DNA of 64,000 bases from positions 1,488,001-1,552,000 of the forward strand of contig NZ_CP081958.1 of NCBI RefSeq assembly GCF_019823105.1. Direction: 5' to 3'. Each line of letters starts with the position of its first letter. The first letter of the stretch is position 1. Below, in pieces: positions 1 through 8,862 of the stretch. Source of the DNA: Halobaculum magnesiiphilum. GTDB lineage: Archaea > Halobacteriota > Halobacteria > Halobacteriales > Haloferacaceae. Under the pieces are notes generated by a model. That model saw nothing but the letters and a program-made list of their open reading frames with translations, was not told the DNA's origin and ran no database searches. Both the position numbers and the translations under genes were made by a program.

Positions 1-675
1 CAGGCGTTGCTCGCGGTGTTCGCGGGCGTCATCGCCGCCGGCGCCGTGGTGCCGGCGTTCGAGTGGGCGGCGCTGGCACTGGGGTTCGGCGCCGACTCGG
101 TGGCGACGGCCGTGTTCACCACCGTCGGCAACGCCGCCGGTTTCGCGGCCGCGGCGCTGTTGTTCCTGCTGTACGCGGGGGATCTCGACGTGCTGCGCGT
201 CCGGCGGCCGACGCCCCGCGACGCCGCCGTCGCCGTCGCCGGCGCGGTCGGGCTCGTCGTCGCCGGCTACGGGATCCTCCTGGCGTTCGCCGCCGTGGGG
301 TTGTCCCCGAGCACGAACGAGGCGCTCACCAACCCGCCGGCGTACTTCCTCGCGATGGTCCCGTTGTCGTTTCTCACGGTCGCCGTCGGCGAGGAACTGC
401 TCTTCCGGGGCGTCGTGCAGGGGGAGCTGCGGCGCGCGCTCGGCCCGGCGGGCGCCATCGCGGGCGCGTCGCTGCTGTTCGGGCTGCTCCACTACGTCGC
501 CGGGGTGGGAACGCCCGCCGAGAAGCTCGTCTACGTCGCCGTCGCGGCGACCCTCGCGATCGGGTTGGGCGCGCTGTACGAGTACACCGACACGATCGTC
601 GTCCCGATCTTCGTCCACGGCGCGTACAACGCCGTGCAGTTCGCGATCCAGTACGTGGAGGCGATCGGGATCTGA
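1..675 (+). CDS. CPBP family intramembrane metalloprotease (5' end outside window)
   Basis: The frame is open from base 1, so the N-terminus lies outside the window; 224 residues are visible. The protein is almost entirely hydrophobic with several membrane helices. It carries the three CPBP (Abi) signatures in order: EELLFRG (EExxxR), then FGLLHYV (FxxxH), then HGAYNAVQF (HxxxN). Members of the family are Rce1-like glutamic intramembrane proteases, in haloarchaea mostly of unknown substrate. It converges with the leftward nob1 operon. Family assignment is firm; substrate is unknown. Confidence 0.88.
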   Translation, partial: QALLAVFAGVIAAGAVVPAFEWAALALGFGADSVATAVFTTVGNAAGFAAAALLFLLYAGDLDVLRVRRPTPRDAAVAVAGAVGLVVAGYGILLAFAAVGLSPSTNEALTNPPAYFLAMVPLSFLTVAVGEELLFRGVVQGELRRALGPAGAIAGASLLFGLLHYVAGVGTPAEKLVYVAVAATLAIGLGALYEYTDTIVVPIFVHGAYNAVQFAIQYVEAIGI

Positions 676-705
676 GGTCGATCCGGAAGCGACCGGGAGC
701 CGAGG

Positions 706-1164
706 CTACGCCGGGTTCTTCCGGGAGAGGTCGCTCCCGCAGATCGGACAGCGATCGCGGTTCTCGTCGAACGTGCGCCCGCAGCCGGTACACTGGAACT
801 GCCAGTCGCGCTCCTCCGAGATGCCCTCGCGGGCGATGACGCGGACGCGAACGTCCATGCGCTCGGCGACGTTCTGCATGGCGTAGTCGTCGGTGACGAG
901 CGTCGCGTCGAGCTCGAACGCCGCCGCCAGCAGGCGCAGGTCCGTGTCTGACAGCTCCGCGAGGTCGCCGGTCTCCTCGGCGGCGCTGCGGACGCGCCCG
1001 ATGGCCCCCTCGCCGGGGACGTGGATGTGCATCCCGGCGCCCTCCTCGGCGTCGAACCGGAGGGCGGTCTCGCCGGTGAGCTCGGCCTGCACCGCCGGGA
1101 TCGAGGCGGTTTCGTCGTCGCCGTCGTAGCCGTGGATGAACGCGGACGAATCGAGGACTTCCAT
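706..1164 (-). CDS. nob1: rRNA maturation endonuclease Nob1 (PIN + zinc ribbon)
   Basis: A 152-residue PIN-domain endonuclease predicted to cut the 3' end of 16S pre-rRNA in 30S maturation. The N-terminus MEVLDSSAFI supplies the first PIN aspartate, LSDTDLRLL and TLVTDDYAM the later acidic residues. The C-terminus is a zinc ribbon with two CxxC pairs (CTGC and CPIC, about residues 124-142). Length and layout match archaeal Nob1. Its ATG overlaps the stop of the upstream PRC-barrel gene by one base (TAATG), so the two are probably translationally coupled. Confidence 0.9.
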   Translation of the reverse strand: MEVLDSSAFIHGYDGDDETASIPAVQAELTGETALRFDAEEGAGMHIHVPGEGAIGRVRSAAEETGDLAELSDTDLRLLAAAFELDATLVTDDYAMQNVAERMDVRVRVIAREGISEERDWQFQCTGCGRTFDENRDRCPICGSDLSRKNPA

Positions 1165-1409
1165 TACGTGCGGACGACGATGTAGTCCTTTACGGCCTGC
1201 ACGTCCGCGACCGGGACGTGAAAGCGCCCGGACTCGTCGCGGTCGAACGGCACCTGCGCCGGGGAGAGCTCCTCGTTCGGCGTGACGAGCAGATCCGACA
1301 GCGACCCCGTCTTCAGGTCCATCGTGATGTTGTACAGCATGCCCAGCTCGGTGCCGTCCGAGCCCATGACGGCCTTCCCCGAGAGGTTCTCGGCGAGGAT
1401 ATCTGCCAT
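1164..1409 (-). CDS. PRC-barrel domain protein
   Basis: An 81-residue protein starting MADILAENLSGKAVMGSDG. The short beta-rich sequence (KAVMGSDGTELGMLYNI, then DLLVTPNEE) is typical of archaeal stand-alone PRC-barrel proteins. The PRC barrel is the fold of RimM C-termini and photoreaction-centre H subunits, and the archaeal versions have been suggested to act in RNA or ribosome metabolism. The upstream in-frame extension is not favoured because the ATG at 1409 begins the conserved part. It is coupled to nob1 by a one-base overlap, which fits a ribosome-biogenesis context. Confidence 0.82.
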   Translation of the reverse strand: MADILAENLSGKAVMGSDGTELGMLYNITMDLKTGSLSDLLVTPNEELSPAQVPFDRDESGRFHVPVADVQAVKDYIVVRT

Positions 1410-1641
1410 ACCTGCGCTCACTGACGCGACGGGCATAAACGCCACGCTGGCGTCGGACGCGGGGCGGACACGCCGCGCCGAACGGACGGCGTCCGCCGAG
1501 AGAAACCCACAGACTGCGGCGGGAATCGGAGCGAGCGATGTCGCCGTCGCGGGCGCACCGTGGCGGGAGTCGAAGCCCTTACCTCACGCGACCCGCCAGT
1601 ATTCACAAGACCCGTTCTTCGCCGCAGGGAGGATCTCAGCC

Positions 1642-3471
1642 ATGTCAGACACGAATTCCGACCCCGACACCGAGGAGACGATCGACGCCGGCTCGCTGCG
1701 CACCCCCATCGTCGCGGTGCTGGGCCACGTCGACCACGGAAAGACGACGCTGCTCGACCGCATCCGCGGCTCCGCCGTCCAGGAGGGCGAGGCGGGCGCG
1801 ATCACCCAGCACATCGGCGCGACCGCCGTGCCGCTGTCGACCATCTCCGAGATGGCCGGCGCGCTCGTCGACCCGACCGACTTCGACCTGCCCGGCCTGC
1901 TGTTCATCGACACACCCGGCCACCACTCCTTCTCGACGCTGCGCTCGCGCGGCGGCGCCCTCGCCGACATCGCGGTGCTGGTCGTCGACGTGAACGACGG
2001 CTTCCAGCCGCAGACCGAGGAGGCGATCGACATCCTCAAACGAACCGGCACGCCGTTCGTCGTCGCCGCCAACAAGGTCGACACGACGCCCGGCTGGAAC
2101 CCGCAGGAGGGCCAGCCGATCCAGCAGTCGCTTGAGGCGCAGTCCGATCGCGCGAGCTCCCGCCTGAACGAGAACCTCTACGAGCTCATCGGCGACCTCT
2201 CGGGCAAGGGCTTCTCGGCGGACTTCTACTGGCGCGTGCAGGACTTCCAGTCCAACATCGGGGTCGTCCCCCTCTCGGCGATGACCGGCGAGGGGATCCC
2301 CGACCTGCTCACCGTCCTGATGGGCCTGTCCCAGCGGTACATGAAGGAGGAGATGTCCGTCGACGTTGCCGGTCCGGGCGTCGGGACGGTGCTGGAGGTG
2401 AAAGACGAGCAGGGGTTCGGCGCGACGCTGGACGTGGTGCTGTACGACGGCGTCGTCCGCGAGGGCGACACCGTCGTCGTCGGCGGCCGCGACGAGCCGA
2501 TCGTGACGGAGGTGCGCGCGCTGTTGCAGCCGCGCCCCAACGCCGAGATCCGCGCCGAGAAGCAGTTCGAGCGCGTCGAGGAGGTCCGCGCGGCCGCGGG
2601 CGTCAAGATCGCCGCGCCCGACCTGGACGAGGCGATGTCGGGCGCGCCCGTCCGCGTCGTCCGCGGCGACGACGAGGCGGCGCTGGAGGCGGTCAAGCGG
2701 GAGGTGCGCGAGGAGCTCGCCAAGATCGAGGTCGACACCGCCGAGGACGGCGTCGTCGTCAAGGCCGACACGCTCGGCAGTCTGGAGGCGATGGCGAACG
2801 CCCTCGAGGAGGCGGAGATCCCGATCCTCCGGGCGGAGGTCGGCGACATCGCCCCGCGGGACGTGACCGTCGCCCAGACCGCCAAAGAGGACACCCACAA
2901 GGTGATCCTCGGGTTCAACGTCGACGTGCTGCCGGACGCCGAGGAGGCGCTCGAACACGCCGACGTGCGCCTGTTCGACGACGACGTGATCTACCAGCTC
3001 GTCGAGGAGTACGAGGCGTACGTCGAGGAGCTGGAGCGCGCCCAACAGGAGACGGTGCTCGACAAGATCACCAAGCCCGCACGCTTCCGCATCCTCCAGG
3101 ACCACACCTTCCGCCAGAACGACCCCGCGGTCGTCGGCGTCGAGATCCTCTCGGGAACGGTCCAGAACAACCGCCCGGTCGCGACGTTCGAGGGCAGCGA
3201 GCCGAACCGCGTCGGCACCCTCTCGGGGATCCAACACCAGGGCGACGACGTGGACTCCGCGCAGGCGGGCGAGCGCGTCTCCGTCGCCATCGACGGCCCC
3301 ACGGTCGGCCGCCAGATCGAGGAGGGCGACGAACTGTGGATCGAGCTGCCCGAGAAGCACGCGAAGATCCTCGAACAGGAGCTCGCCTCGGAGATCCGCG
3401 CCGACGAGATCGAGGCGCTGAAGGCGTACCTGGAGAAGCGCCGGAAGACGGACCCGTTCTGGGGCAAGTAG
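1642..3471 (+). CDS. infB: Translation initiation factor aIF5B (IF-2 homologue)
   Basis: A 609-residue translational GTPase that promotes subunit joining and initiator tRNA handling. G-domain motifs are GHVDHGKT (28-35), DTPGH (about 90-94) and NKVD (about 144-147). They are followed by domain II, the alpha/beta/alpha domain III and a C-terminal beta barrel with helices ([15 protein letters not shown]), the order seen in aIF5B/eIF5B without the long eukaryotic N-terminus. The frame is open far upstream, but ATG 1642 follows a purine-rich GGGAGGA (1627-1633) and begins the acidic haloarchaeal N-terminus, so the longer start at 1282 is rejected. Confidence 0.96.
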   Translation: MSDTNSDPDTEETIDAGSLRTPIVAVLGHVDHGKTTLLDRIRGSAVQEGEAGAITQHIGATAVPLSTISEMAGALVDPTDFDLPGLLFIDTPGHHSFSTLRSRGGALADIAVLVVDVNDGFQPQTEEAIDILKRTGTPFVVAANKVDTTPGWNPQEGQPIQQSLEAQSDRASSRLNENLYELIGDLSGKGFSADFYWRVQDFQSNIGVVPLSAMTGEGIPDLLTVLMGLSQRYMKEEMSVDVAGPGVGTVLEVKDEQGFGATLDVVLYDGVVREGDTVVVGGRDEPIVTEVRALLQPRPNAEIRAEKQFERVEEVRAAAGVKIAAPDLDEAMSGAPVRVVRGDDEAALEAVKREVREELAKIEVDTAEDGVVVKADTLGSLEAMANALEEAEIPILRAEVGDIAPRDVTVAQTAKEDTHKVILGFNVDVLPDAEEALEHADVRLFDDDVIYQLVEEYEAYVEELERAQQETVLDKITKPARFRILQDHTFRQNDPAVVGVEILSGTVQNNRPVATFEGSEPNRVGTLSGIQHQGDDVDSAQAGERVSVAIDGPTVGRQIEEGDELWIELPEKHAKILEQELASEIRADEIEALKAYLEKRRKTDPFWGK

Positions 3472-3480
3472 CGCGCGCTC

Positions 3481-3530
3481 GCCGTCCCCGTCGGGCGTTC
3501 GCCGTCCCCGTCGAGCGTTCGCCGTCCGCG
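3481..3530. repeat. 20-bp tandem repeat, 2.5 copies
   Basis: Just behind the aIF5B stop, the unit beginning gccgtccccgtcg is repeated at 3481-3500 and 3501-3520 with one mismatch, then a partial copy to 3530. No coding role is evident. The rest of the gap to 3678 is AT-richer (around 3604-3645) and contains a likely promoter for the next small gene. Confidence 0.7.
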
Positions 3531-3678
3531 ACGCCGCCGATTCCCTCGATCGACGTGACTTCGTGGTCACTTGACACCCCGAACGACCGCACGCGTCACC
3601 TACGAAAATTATGCTCGTATTATTTCAGCCGTAACAGATTTTACGGACGATAGAGAACTGCTAAGACGGTGAGAGTCG

Positions 3679-3924
3679 ATGAGTGTCCGAGACCCTTCCA
3701 GCGACGATCTCCGCTCCGGGGCCGGCCCCGCCGGCCTCGTATCGCCGTCGAAGTACGACCTGTTGCTCGCGGCCGTGCCGGCCCTGCTCCTGGGCGGCAC
3801 GGTCGCGGCCGCGCGGTTGGCGCTGCCCGTGTCGGTCGGGACGGGACTCGGCTCGGTGTTCGCGGCGCTGCTCGTCGGCTACGGCCTGTTCGTCGAGCCG
3901 CCCGTCGGCGGCCACGACGCCTGA
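3679..3924 (+). CDS. Small two-helix membrane protein
   Basis: An 81-residue protein, ATG at 3679, preceded by an AT-rich stretch (agattttacgg) at a plausible TATA position. Residues 1-25 are hydrophilic, followed by two hydrophobic segments (YDLLLAAVPALLLGG and VGTGLGSVFAALLVGYGLF) and a short polar tail. It looks like one of the many short haloarchaeal membrane proteins of unknown function. Composition and third-position GC match real genes in the window, which supports translation. Confidence 0.68.
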   Translation: MSVRDPSSDDLRSGAGPAGLVSPSKYDLLLAAVPALLLGGTVAAARLALPVSVGTGLGSVFAALLVGYGLFVEPPVGGHDA

Positions 3925-4046
3925 CCGCGCGGGCGACGCGCCGAGGGGGCCACCGTCGGTCGTGATTCTCCGATTCGTCGTTTCGTCCGTCGAATTTTGA
4001 AATGTTGTTCTATACAGAGAAATCGCTAGACGGGAGGCTGGATCGG

Positions 4047-4080
4047 AATATATAGATGGTCGACGTTCGGCCGGTCGATG
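4047..4080 (+). promoter_or_regulatory. TATA-like promoter facing the 3' end of the 4141-4521 gene
   Basis: The gap 3925-4140 holds no convincing gene. It contains an AT-rich run and, at about 4047-4055, aatatatag on the + strand. This would place a transcript start near 4077, just before an ATG at 4078. The reading frame from there is wholly antisense to the conserved gene at 4141-4521 and looks like a shadow, so an antisense or small RNA is the likelier product. Sequence-only inference. Confidence 0.35.
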
Positions 4081-4140
4081 AACGCACGGACCGGCGGGTG
4101 TTCCCTCTGGCGGTCCGGAGAACGAAGGCGGCGCGTGCGA

Positions 4141-4521
4141 CTATCGCGCGGTCGGTTCGAGGTCGTCGCCGACGGCGGACATGACCTGGACGGCCGCGCT
4201 GGCGGCGAGCCCGCGGGCGACCTCCTCGCGGTCCTCGTCGTCGAGGCCGGCCTCGATGTCCTCCAGGTCCGGCGAGAAGCCCGCGCTGACCGCGTGGCCG
4301 ATCGGCGGCTGGACCGCGACGGTGGCCTGCGGCCCGTTCGCGCCGTAGGAGAGTTCCGAGCCGACGGCGTAGCCGTCGGGGAGATACGATTCGGTTCGCG
4401 TGACGATTGTGGCGACCGCCTGTCGGAGCGCGTCCTTCTGGTCGGCCGTCAGGTCGACCTCCTCGGGACGGCCCGCCTCGACGACGCCAGGGGCCCCCGC
4501 ATAGGGGTTGTTGCCGTTCAT
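4141..4521 (-). CDS. Conserved haloarchaeal protein (DUF5811-like)
   Basis: A 126-residue soluble acidic protein starting MNGNNPYAGAPGVVEAG. It has a helical segment (LTADQKDALRQAVATIV) followed by a beta-rich part with GNGPQATVAVQPPIGHAVS-type strands and an acidic C-terminal helix. It resembles the haloarchaea-restricted family I recall as DUF5811; no function is known. ATG 4521 sits about 27 nt behind a tttttacg promoter-like stretch (about 4545-4553), which supports this start over the very long upstream frame. Confidence 0.75.
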   Translation of the reverse strand: MNGNNPYAGAPGVVEAGRPEEVDLTADQKDALRQAVATIVTRTESYLPDGYAVGSELSYGANGPQATVAVQPPIGHAVSAGFSPDLEDIEAGLDDEDREEVARGLAASAAVQVMSAVGDDLEPTAR

Positions 4522-4640
4522 TAGGGTCGGCGATGGTATGCGCGGTCCGCGTAAAAAGGCGTCGGCGACCTGTCGGACGAATACACATCCACGGCGGTAC
4601 GACGGCCCCACGGGCGGTGACGGAACGACGCCGGGGGGGA

Positions 4641-5123
4641 TCAGGCGATCGGCTCGCTCTCGCCGTAGGCGGCGACGACGACCGCGGCGACGTACGCCGA
4701 GTCGTCGGTCTCGACGGTCGCACAGCGCGTCTCCTCGCGCTCGAACGTCCAGTCCCGCAGGTCGCGGCCGGCGTCGAGGCCGGTCGCCACCGTCTCGCGG
4801 ACCGCGTCGGCGTCGCTGCCGTCGGCCTCGTAGAACAGTCCCGGTCCGGGGCCGGTCGCCCACCCCAGGCAGGCGGTGACGGTCTCGGTCTCGTGGGCGT
4901 CCTCGGGGGAAGCGGCCGCGTGCGCCTGCACGACGGTGAGGCGGTCGCCGGCGGGGCCCAGATCCGGCGCGGTGTCGACGGCGTGCACCTCGGCGTCGGC
5001 GGGAACGACCGACGAGACGGTGACGAGGTTGAAGTCGCCGACGCCGGCGTCGGCGAGGGCGGCGTCGTAAGCGGCCAGCTCGGTCGGCCCCCGCCCGACG
5101 CCGTCGGCGACGTGGATGTCCAT
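4641..5123 (-). CDS. pdaD: Pyruvoyl-dependent arginine decarboxylase
   Basis: A 160-residue proenzyme converting arginine to agmatine, the entry to polyamine and agmatidine synthesis in archaea. The sequence NLVTVSSVVPADAEV contains the Ser-Ser self-cleavage site that generates the beta chain and the N-terminal pyruvoyl group of the alpha chain. The later GPGLFYEADG and the C-terminal strand also fit the family. Length is typical of PvlArgDC. The gene is monocistronic; the 350 bases upstream hold the 86-bp tandem repeat described separately. Confidence 0.9.
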   Translation of the reverse strand: MDIHVADGVGRGPTELAAYDAALADAGVGDFNLVTVSSVVPADAEVHAVDTAPDLGPAGDRLTVVQAHAAASPEDAHETETVTACLGWATGPGPGLFYEADGSDADAVRETVATGLDAGRDLRDWTFEREETRCATVETDDSAYVAAVVVAAYGESEPIA

Positions 5124-5162
5124 ATCCGAACTCGTGGCGTCGCGGAGAAGTGCGTGTCGAAA

Positions 5163-5358
5163 GCGAGGCGTGAGGGAGTGAGCGAAGCGAACGACCGAAC
5201 GCCTCGACGACCGGCGGCGAGCTTGTGGGCGAGCCGCCCAGAAGAATCGCGAGGCGTGAGGGAGTGAGCGAAGCGAACGACCGAGCGCCTCGGCAATCGG
5301 CGGCGAGCTTGTGGGCGAGCCGCCCAGAAGAATAGCGAGGCGTGAGGGAGGGAAGCGA
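5163..5358. repeat. 86-bp tandem repeat with GAGCGAAGCGA cores
   Basis: Units start at 5163, 5249 and 5335 (period 86; two full copies, a third broken after about 24 bases). Each unit folds twice. One hairpin has arms CGAGGCG/CGCCTCG around a loop containing the core GAGCGAAGCGA (5180-5190, 5266-5276). The other has arms GGCGGC/GCCGCC around a 14-nt loop starting GAGC and ending GCGA. The repeat occupies most of the 347-base gap between pdaD and PAN. No tRNA, integrase or CRISPR-like spacer is present. Bases 5359-5470 show nothing recognisable. Confidence 0.9.
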
Positions 5359-5470
5359 GACTGACCGACGGGCGGCCTCGGAAATGCGAAGGGCGAGCAG
5401 AGCGGCGGGTATTGGGTGAGGGTGCCGTGCTCGCAAAACCGCCAGACGTGACCGCGAATCGGAGCCCGAC

Positions 5471-6706
5471 TCAGTACTGGTAGCGACCGAACTCGCCGTC
5501 GTTGAACACCGGGCCCTCGTTGCTCGTCTCGATCTTCTCGCGGGCGTCCTCGAAGTCGGCGCGGCGGACGGTCGTCCGCTCGTCGCGGATGGCGAACATC
5601 CCCGCCTCGGTGGTGAGCGCGGCGATGTCGGCGCCGGAGTAGTCGTCGAGGTCCTCGGCGATGTCGGCGAAGTCCACGTCGTCGGCGACGGCCATGTCAG
5701 CCGTGTGGATATCGAGGATGCGCTCGCGGCCCTCTGGACCGGGCTTGGGGACCTCGATGAGGCGGTCGAACCGACCCGGACGGAGGATCGCGTCGTCGAG
5801 CATGTCGAAGCGGTTCGTCGCCGCGATGATCCGCACCTCGCCGCGGTCGTCGAAGCCGTCCATCTCGCTCAGGAGCTGCATCATCGTGCGCTGGACCTCG
5901 GCGTCGCCGGAGGTCTTCGAGTCGGTGCGCTTGGCGGCGACGGCGTCGATCTCGTCGATGAAGATGACCGCAGGCTCGCGCTCGCCCGCCAGATCGAACA
6001 GGTCGCGCACGAGGCGGGCGCCCTCGCCGATGAACTTCCGGACCAGTTCCGAGCCGGCCATCTTGATGAACGTCGCGTCGGTCTCGTTGGCGACGGCCTT
6101 CGCGAGCATCGTCTTCCCGGTGCCGGGCGGGCCGTGCAGGAGGACGCCGCTGGGCGGCTGGATGCCGACCTCGCGAAACGCGTCGGCATTGATGAGGGGG
6201 TCCTCGACGGCCTCGCGTACCTCGCGGACCTGCTCGTCGATGCCGCCGATGTCGTCGTAGGTGACCTCGGGGTCGGCGTCGACCTCCATCGCCTGCGCGC
6301 GGGCGTCGGTCTCGTCGTCGAGCACCGTCTGCACGCTGAAGGAGTCGTTGATGGCGACGCGGTCGCCCGCCTCCAACTCGTCCTCGAGCTGGGGCGAGAG
6401 GTCGGTGAGCACCTCCTGGTTGTTGCCGTGCTGTTTGATCACCGCGCCGTCCTCGGTGAGCTCCTCGACGGTCGCGATGTACAGCGACGCCGTCTTCAGC
6501 GCCTCGTTGCGGCGCTTGAGCTCGTCGACCTCCTCGCGGAGGTCCGCGCGGCGGCTCTGGGCCTCGTCGAGGCGGTCGTCCAACTCGTCGTTGACCTGGA
6601 CGATCCGCTCGAAGTGTTTGCGAAGCGCCTCCAGCCGCTCGGCCTCGTTCATGTCGGGATCCAGATCGAGCCGGGGCCGGTCGGGGAGGGACGGACTCCG
6701 AGACAT
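5471..6706 (-). CDS. pan: Proteasome-activating nucleotidase (PAN) AAA ATPase
   Basis: A 411-residue AAA ATPase that unfolds proteins and feeds them into the archaeal 20S proteasome. An N-terminal coiled coil (about 20-72) is followed by an OB domain (about 75-135). The AAA module has Walker A GPPGTGKT (192-199), Walker B FIDEID (about 249-254) and the arginine-finger region RPGRFDR. The C-terminus is RYQY, so the penultimate residue is Gln rather than the Tyr of the classical HbYX gate-opening motif. ATG 6706 is chosen because the frame upstream runs antisense-free but non-conserved, and ctttacgg lies about 30 nt upstream. Confidence 0.95.
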   Translation of the reverse strand: MSRSPSLPDRPRLDLDPDMNEAERLEALRKHFERIVQVNDELDDRLDEAQSRRADLREEVDELKRRNEALKTASLYIATVEELTEDGAVIKQHGNNQEVLTDLSPQLEDELEAGDRVAINDSFSVQTVLDDETDARAQAMEVDADPEVTYDDIGGIDEQVREVREAVEDPLINADAFREVGIQPPSGVLLHGPPGTGKTMLAKAVANETDATFIKMAGSELVRKFIGEGARLVRDLFDLAGEREPAVIFIDEIDAVAAKRTDSKTSGDAEVQRTMMQLLSEMDGFDDRGEVRIIAATNRFDMLDDAILRPGRFDRLIEVPKPGPEGRERILDIHTADMAVADDVDFADIAEDLDDYSGADIAALTTEAGMFAIRDERTTVRRADFEDAREKIETSNEGPVFNDGEFGRYQY

Positions 6707-6852
6707 TTCTCGCCCGTGCTTAGGTACCGCCCGTAAAGGGGCTTTGGGTGGCGGGAGCGTTCGCCTCCGCCGGGGATCGGCGCCACCTCGACGCGTCGCG
6801 GCACGGCGCGATCGCGGTACAGCACCGCCGGCGGCTCGACTTCGGCGCCGCC

Positions 6853-8655
6853 TTACAGGTCCAGCAGCGTCTCGGCCTCGTCGAGGTAGTCGTCGTACAC
6901 GCCGATGGCCGACTCGATGGGGTCGGACTCGGTCATGTCGATGCCGGCGATGTCGAGCACGTCGATCGGGTACTCGGCGCCGCCGGCGCGCAGCGCCGCG
7001 CGGTACTCCTCGGCGGCGACCTCGCCCTCGTCCTCGATGCGGTCGACGATGGCCGCGGCCGCCGAGATGCCCGTCGAGTACTGGTAGACGTAGAAGTTGT
7101 AGTAGAAGTGCGGGATCCGCATCCACTCGCGGCGGATGTGCTCGTCGACGGTCGCGTCGGCGTGGCCGTAGAACTCCGCCTTCAGATCGCCGTACAGCTC
7201 GTCGAAGACGTCGGGCGTGAGCGGCTTGCCCGCCTCGTCGTGCTCGTGGATGGCCTGCTCGAACGCCGCGAACATCGTCTGGCGGAACAGCGTCGAGCGG
7301 AATCGTTCGAGGTACTGATCGAGTGCGTGCGCACGGAGTTCGTCTGACTCGGCGTTCTCCAGCAGGTGCTTCGTCAGGAGCGTCTCGTTGACCGTGGAGG
7401 CGACCTCGGCGACGAAGATCTCGTAGTCGGCGTACTGCCACGGCTGCGCCTCCTTCGACAGCTCCGAGTGCATCGAGTGGCCCAGCTCGTGGGCGAGCGT
7501 GTACATCGAGGACACGTCGTCCTGGTAGTTCATCATGATGAACGGCTGGGTGTCGTACGTGCCCGCCGAGTAGGCGCCCGAGCGCTTCCCGCGGTTCTCG
7601 TACACGTCGACCCAACGCGACTCCAGCCCCTCGGCCATGCGCTGCTGGTACTCCTCGCCGAGCGGCGCGACCGCCTCGACGACGTGTTCCTTGGCTTCCT
7701 CGTAGCTGATGTCGGGGCCCTCGTCGCCCGTCAGCGACATGTAGAGGTCCCACATCTCCAGGGTGTCCACGTCGAGCGCGCGCCGCTTCAGGTCCGCGTG
7801 GCGGCCCAGCGAGTCGAGGTTGTCGCGGACGGTGTCGACGAGCGTGTCGTACACCTCGACCGGGACGTTCGGCCCGTCGAGCGCCGCCTCTCTGGCGGTG
7901 TCGTAGTTTCGGGCTTCGGCCATCTTCACGTCCTTCTTGACGCTCTTCGCGAGCGTCGTGCCGACGGTGTTGCGGACGGTCTCCCACTCCGAGTAGAACT
8001 CCTCGTGGACGCGCCGTCGGAACTCGCGGTCCGGCTTCTGGAGGAGGGTGGTGAAGTTGCCCTGGGAGATCTCGACCTCGTCGCCCTCGGGGTCCTCGAC
8101 GGTCGGGAACGTCATGTCCGCGTCCGACAGCATCGAGTACGCCTCGCTCGCGGCGCCGGTGACCTCGCTCAGGTCCGCGAGCAGCTCCTCCACCTCCGCC
8201 GAGCGCGTGTGCGGCTTCATCCGGAGCACGTCGTCGAAGAAGTGCTCGTACTCCGCGAGCGCGGGCTCCTCGTCGATCATGTCCTCGATGTCGCTCCGGT
8301 CGAGCTCCTGGAGCTCGGGTTCGAGGTAGCTGGACGCGCTCGACGCCTCCGCCGACAGCGCCTGCGCCTTCGAGGACATGGCCTGGTACTCCTGATCCCG
8401 GGTGTCCTCGTTCGAGCGAAGCCGCGCGTAGGAGGTGACCTTCGACACCTCGCGGAACACCGCCTCGTAGGTGTCGAGCAGTTCGCGAAGCGTCGCCGCG
8501 CTCTCGGTCGCGCGGCCCTCGTACGCGCGGAGGTCGTCGAGGCGCTCCTCGACGTCCTCGTACGCCTCCTCCCACGCCTCGTCGTCGGCGTAGATGGAGT
8601 CGATGCTCCACTTGTACTCCTCGTCGATCTCCGAGCGCTCGGGAACCGAACTCAT
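6853..8655 (-). CDS. pepF: Oligoendopeptidase F (M3B)
   Basis: A 600-residue cytosolic zinc peptidase that degrades oligopeptides and may process fragments from the PAN-proteasome encoded next door. The zinc site is HELGHSMH (first His near residue 388). The family context YDTQPFIMMNY and TFFRQTMFAAFE-like helices are present around it. The N-terminus MSSVPERSEIDEEYKWSIDSIY matches PepF starts. An in-frame extension of 24 residues upstream is Cys/Arg-rich and not like the family, so ATG 8655 is preferred. Same strand as pan but 146 bases apart. Confidence 0.94.
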   Translation of the reverse strand: MSSVPERSEIDEEYKWSIDSIYADDEAWEEAYEDVEERLDDLRAYEGRATESAATLRELLDTYEAVFREVSKVTSYARLRSNEDTRDQEYQAMSSKAQALSAEASSASSYLEPELQELDRSDIEDMIDEEPALAEYEHFFDDVLRMKPHTRSAEVEELLADLSEVTGAASEAYSMLSDADMTFPTVEDPEGDEVEISQGNFTTLLQKPDREFRRRVHEEFYSEWETVRNTVGTTLAKSVKKDVKMAEARNYDTAREAALDGPNVPVEVYDTLVDTVRDNLDSLGRHADLKRRALDVDTLEMWDLYMSLTGDEGPDISYEEAKEHVVEAVAPLGEEYQQRMAEGLESRWVDVYENRGKRSGAYSAGTYDTQPFIMMNYQDDVSSMYTLAHELGHSMHSELSKEAQPWQYADYEIFVAEVASTVNETLLTKHLLENAESDELRAHALDQYLERFRSTLFRQTMFAAFEQAIHEHDEAGKPLTPDVFDELYGDLKAEFYGHADATVDEHIRREWMRIPHFYYNFYVYQYSTGISAAAAIVDRIEDEGEVAAEEYRAALRAGGAEYPIDVLDIAGIDMTESDPIESAIGVYDDYLDEAETLLDL

Positions 8656-8862
8656 GCACGGTTCTCGCCCGTGGTCGGTGGTAAGTCTTGCCAAGCAGAT
8701 CCGGCAGAATCGCCCGCCTACGGCCACGTCCCCGGCACTAGCCGTGGCATCGGGCGCGACGAACGTACCGCGGAGAGTCGGGAGTCGGAATTGGAGCCGG
8801 AACCGGAACCGCTACCGAGAGACGCCGACGGCAGCGGCCGACGAGTGGTCGGTTCGCGCGGC

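Noticed and set aside
1282-1641. N-terminal extension of aIF5B
   Set aside because: The ATG at 1642 has an SD-like GGGAGGA and starts the acidic family N-terminus; the extension overlaps the PRC-barrel gene antisense.
5163-5358. CRISPR array
   Set aside because: The 86-bp units are directly contiguous with no unique spacers, and no cas genes are near.
5471-8659. A single 1062-codon minus-strand frame through pan and pepF
   Set aside because: Only its last 411 codons encode PAN; the upstream part is an out-of-frame reading of pepF with Arg/Gly-rich composition.
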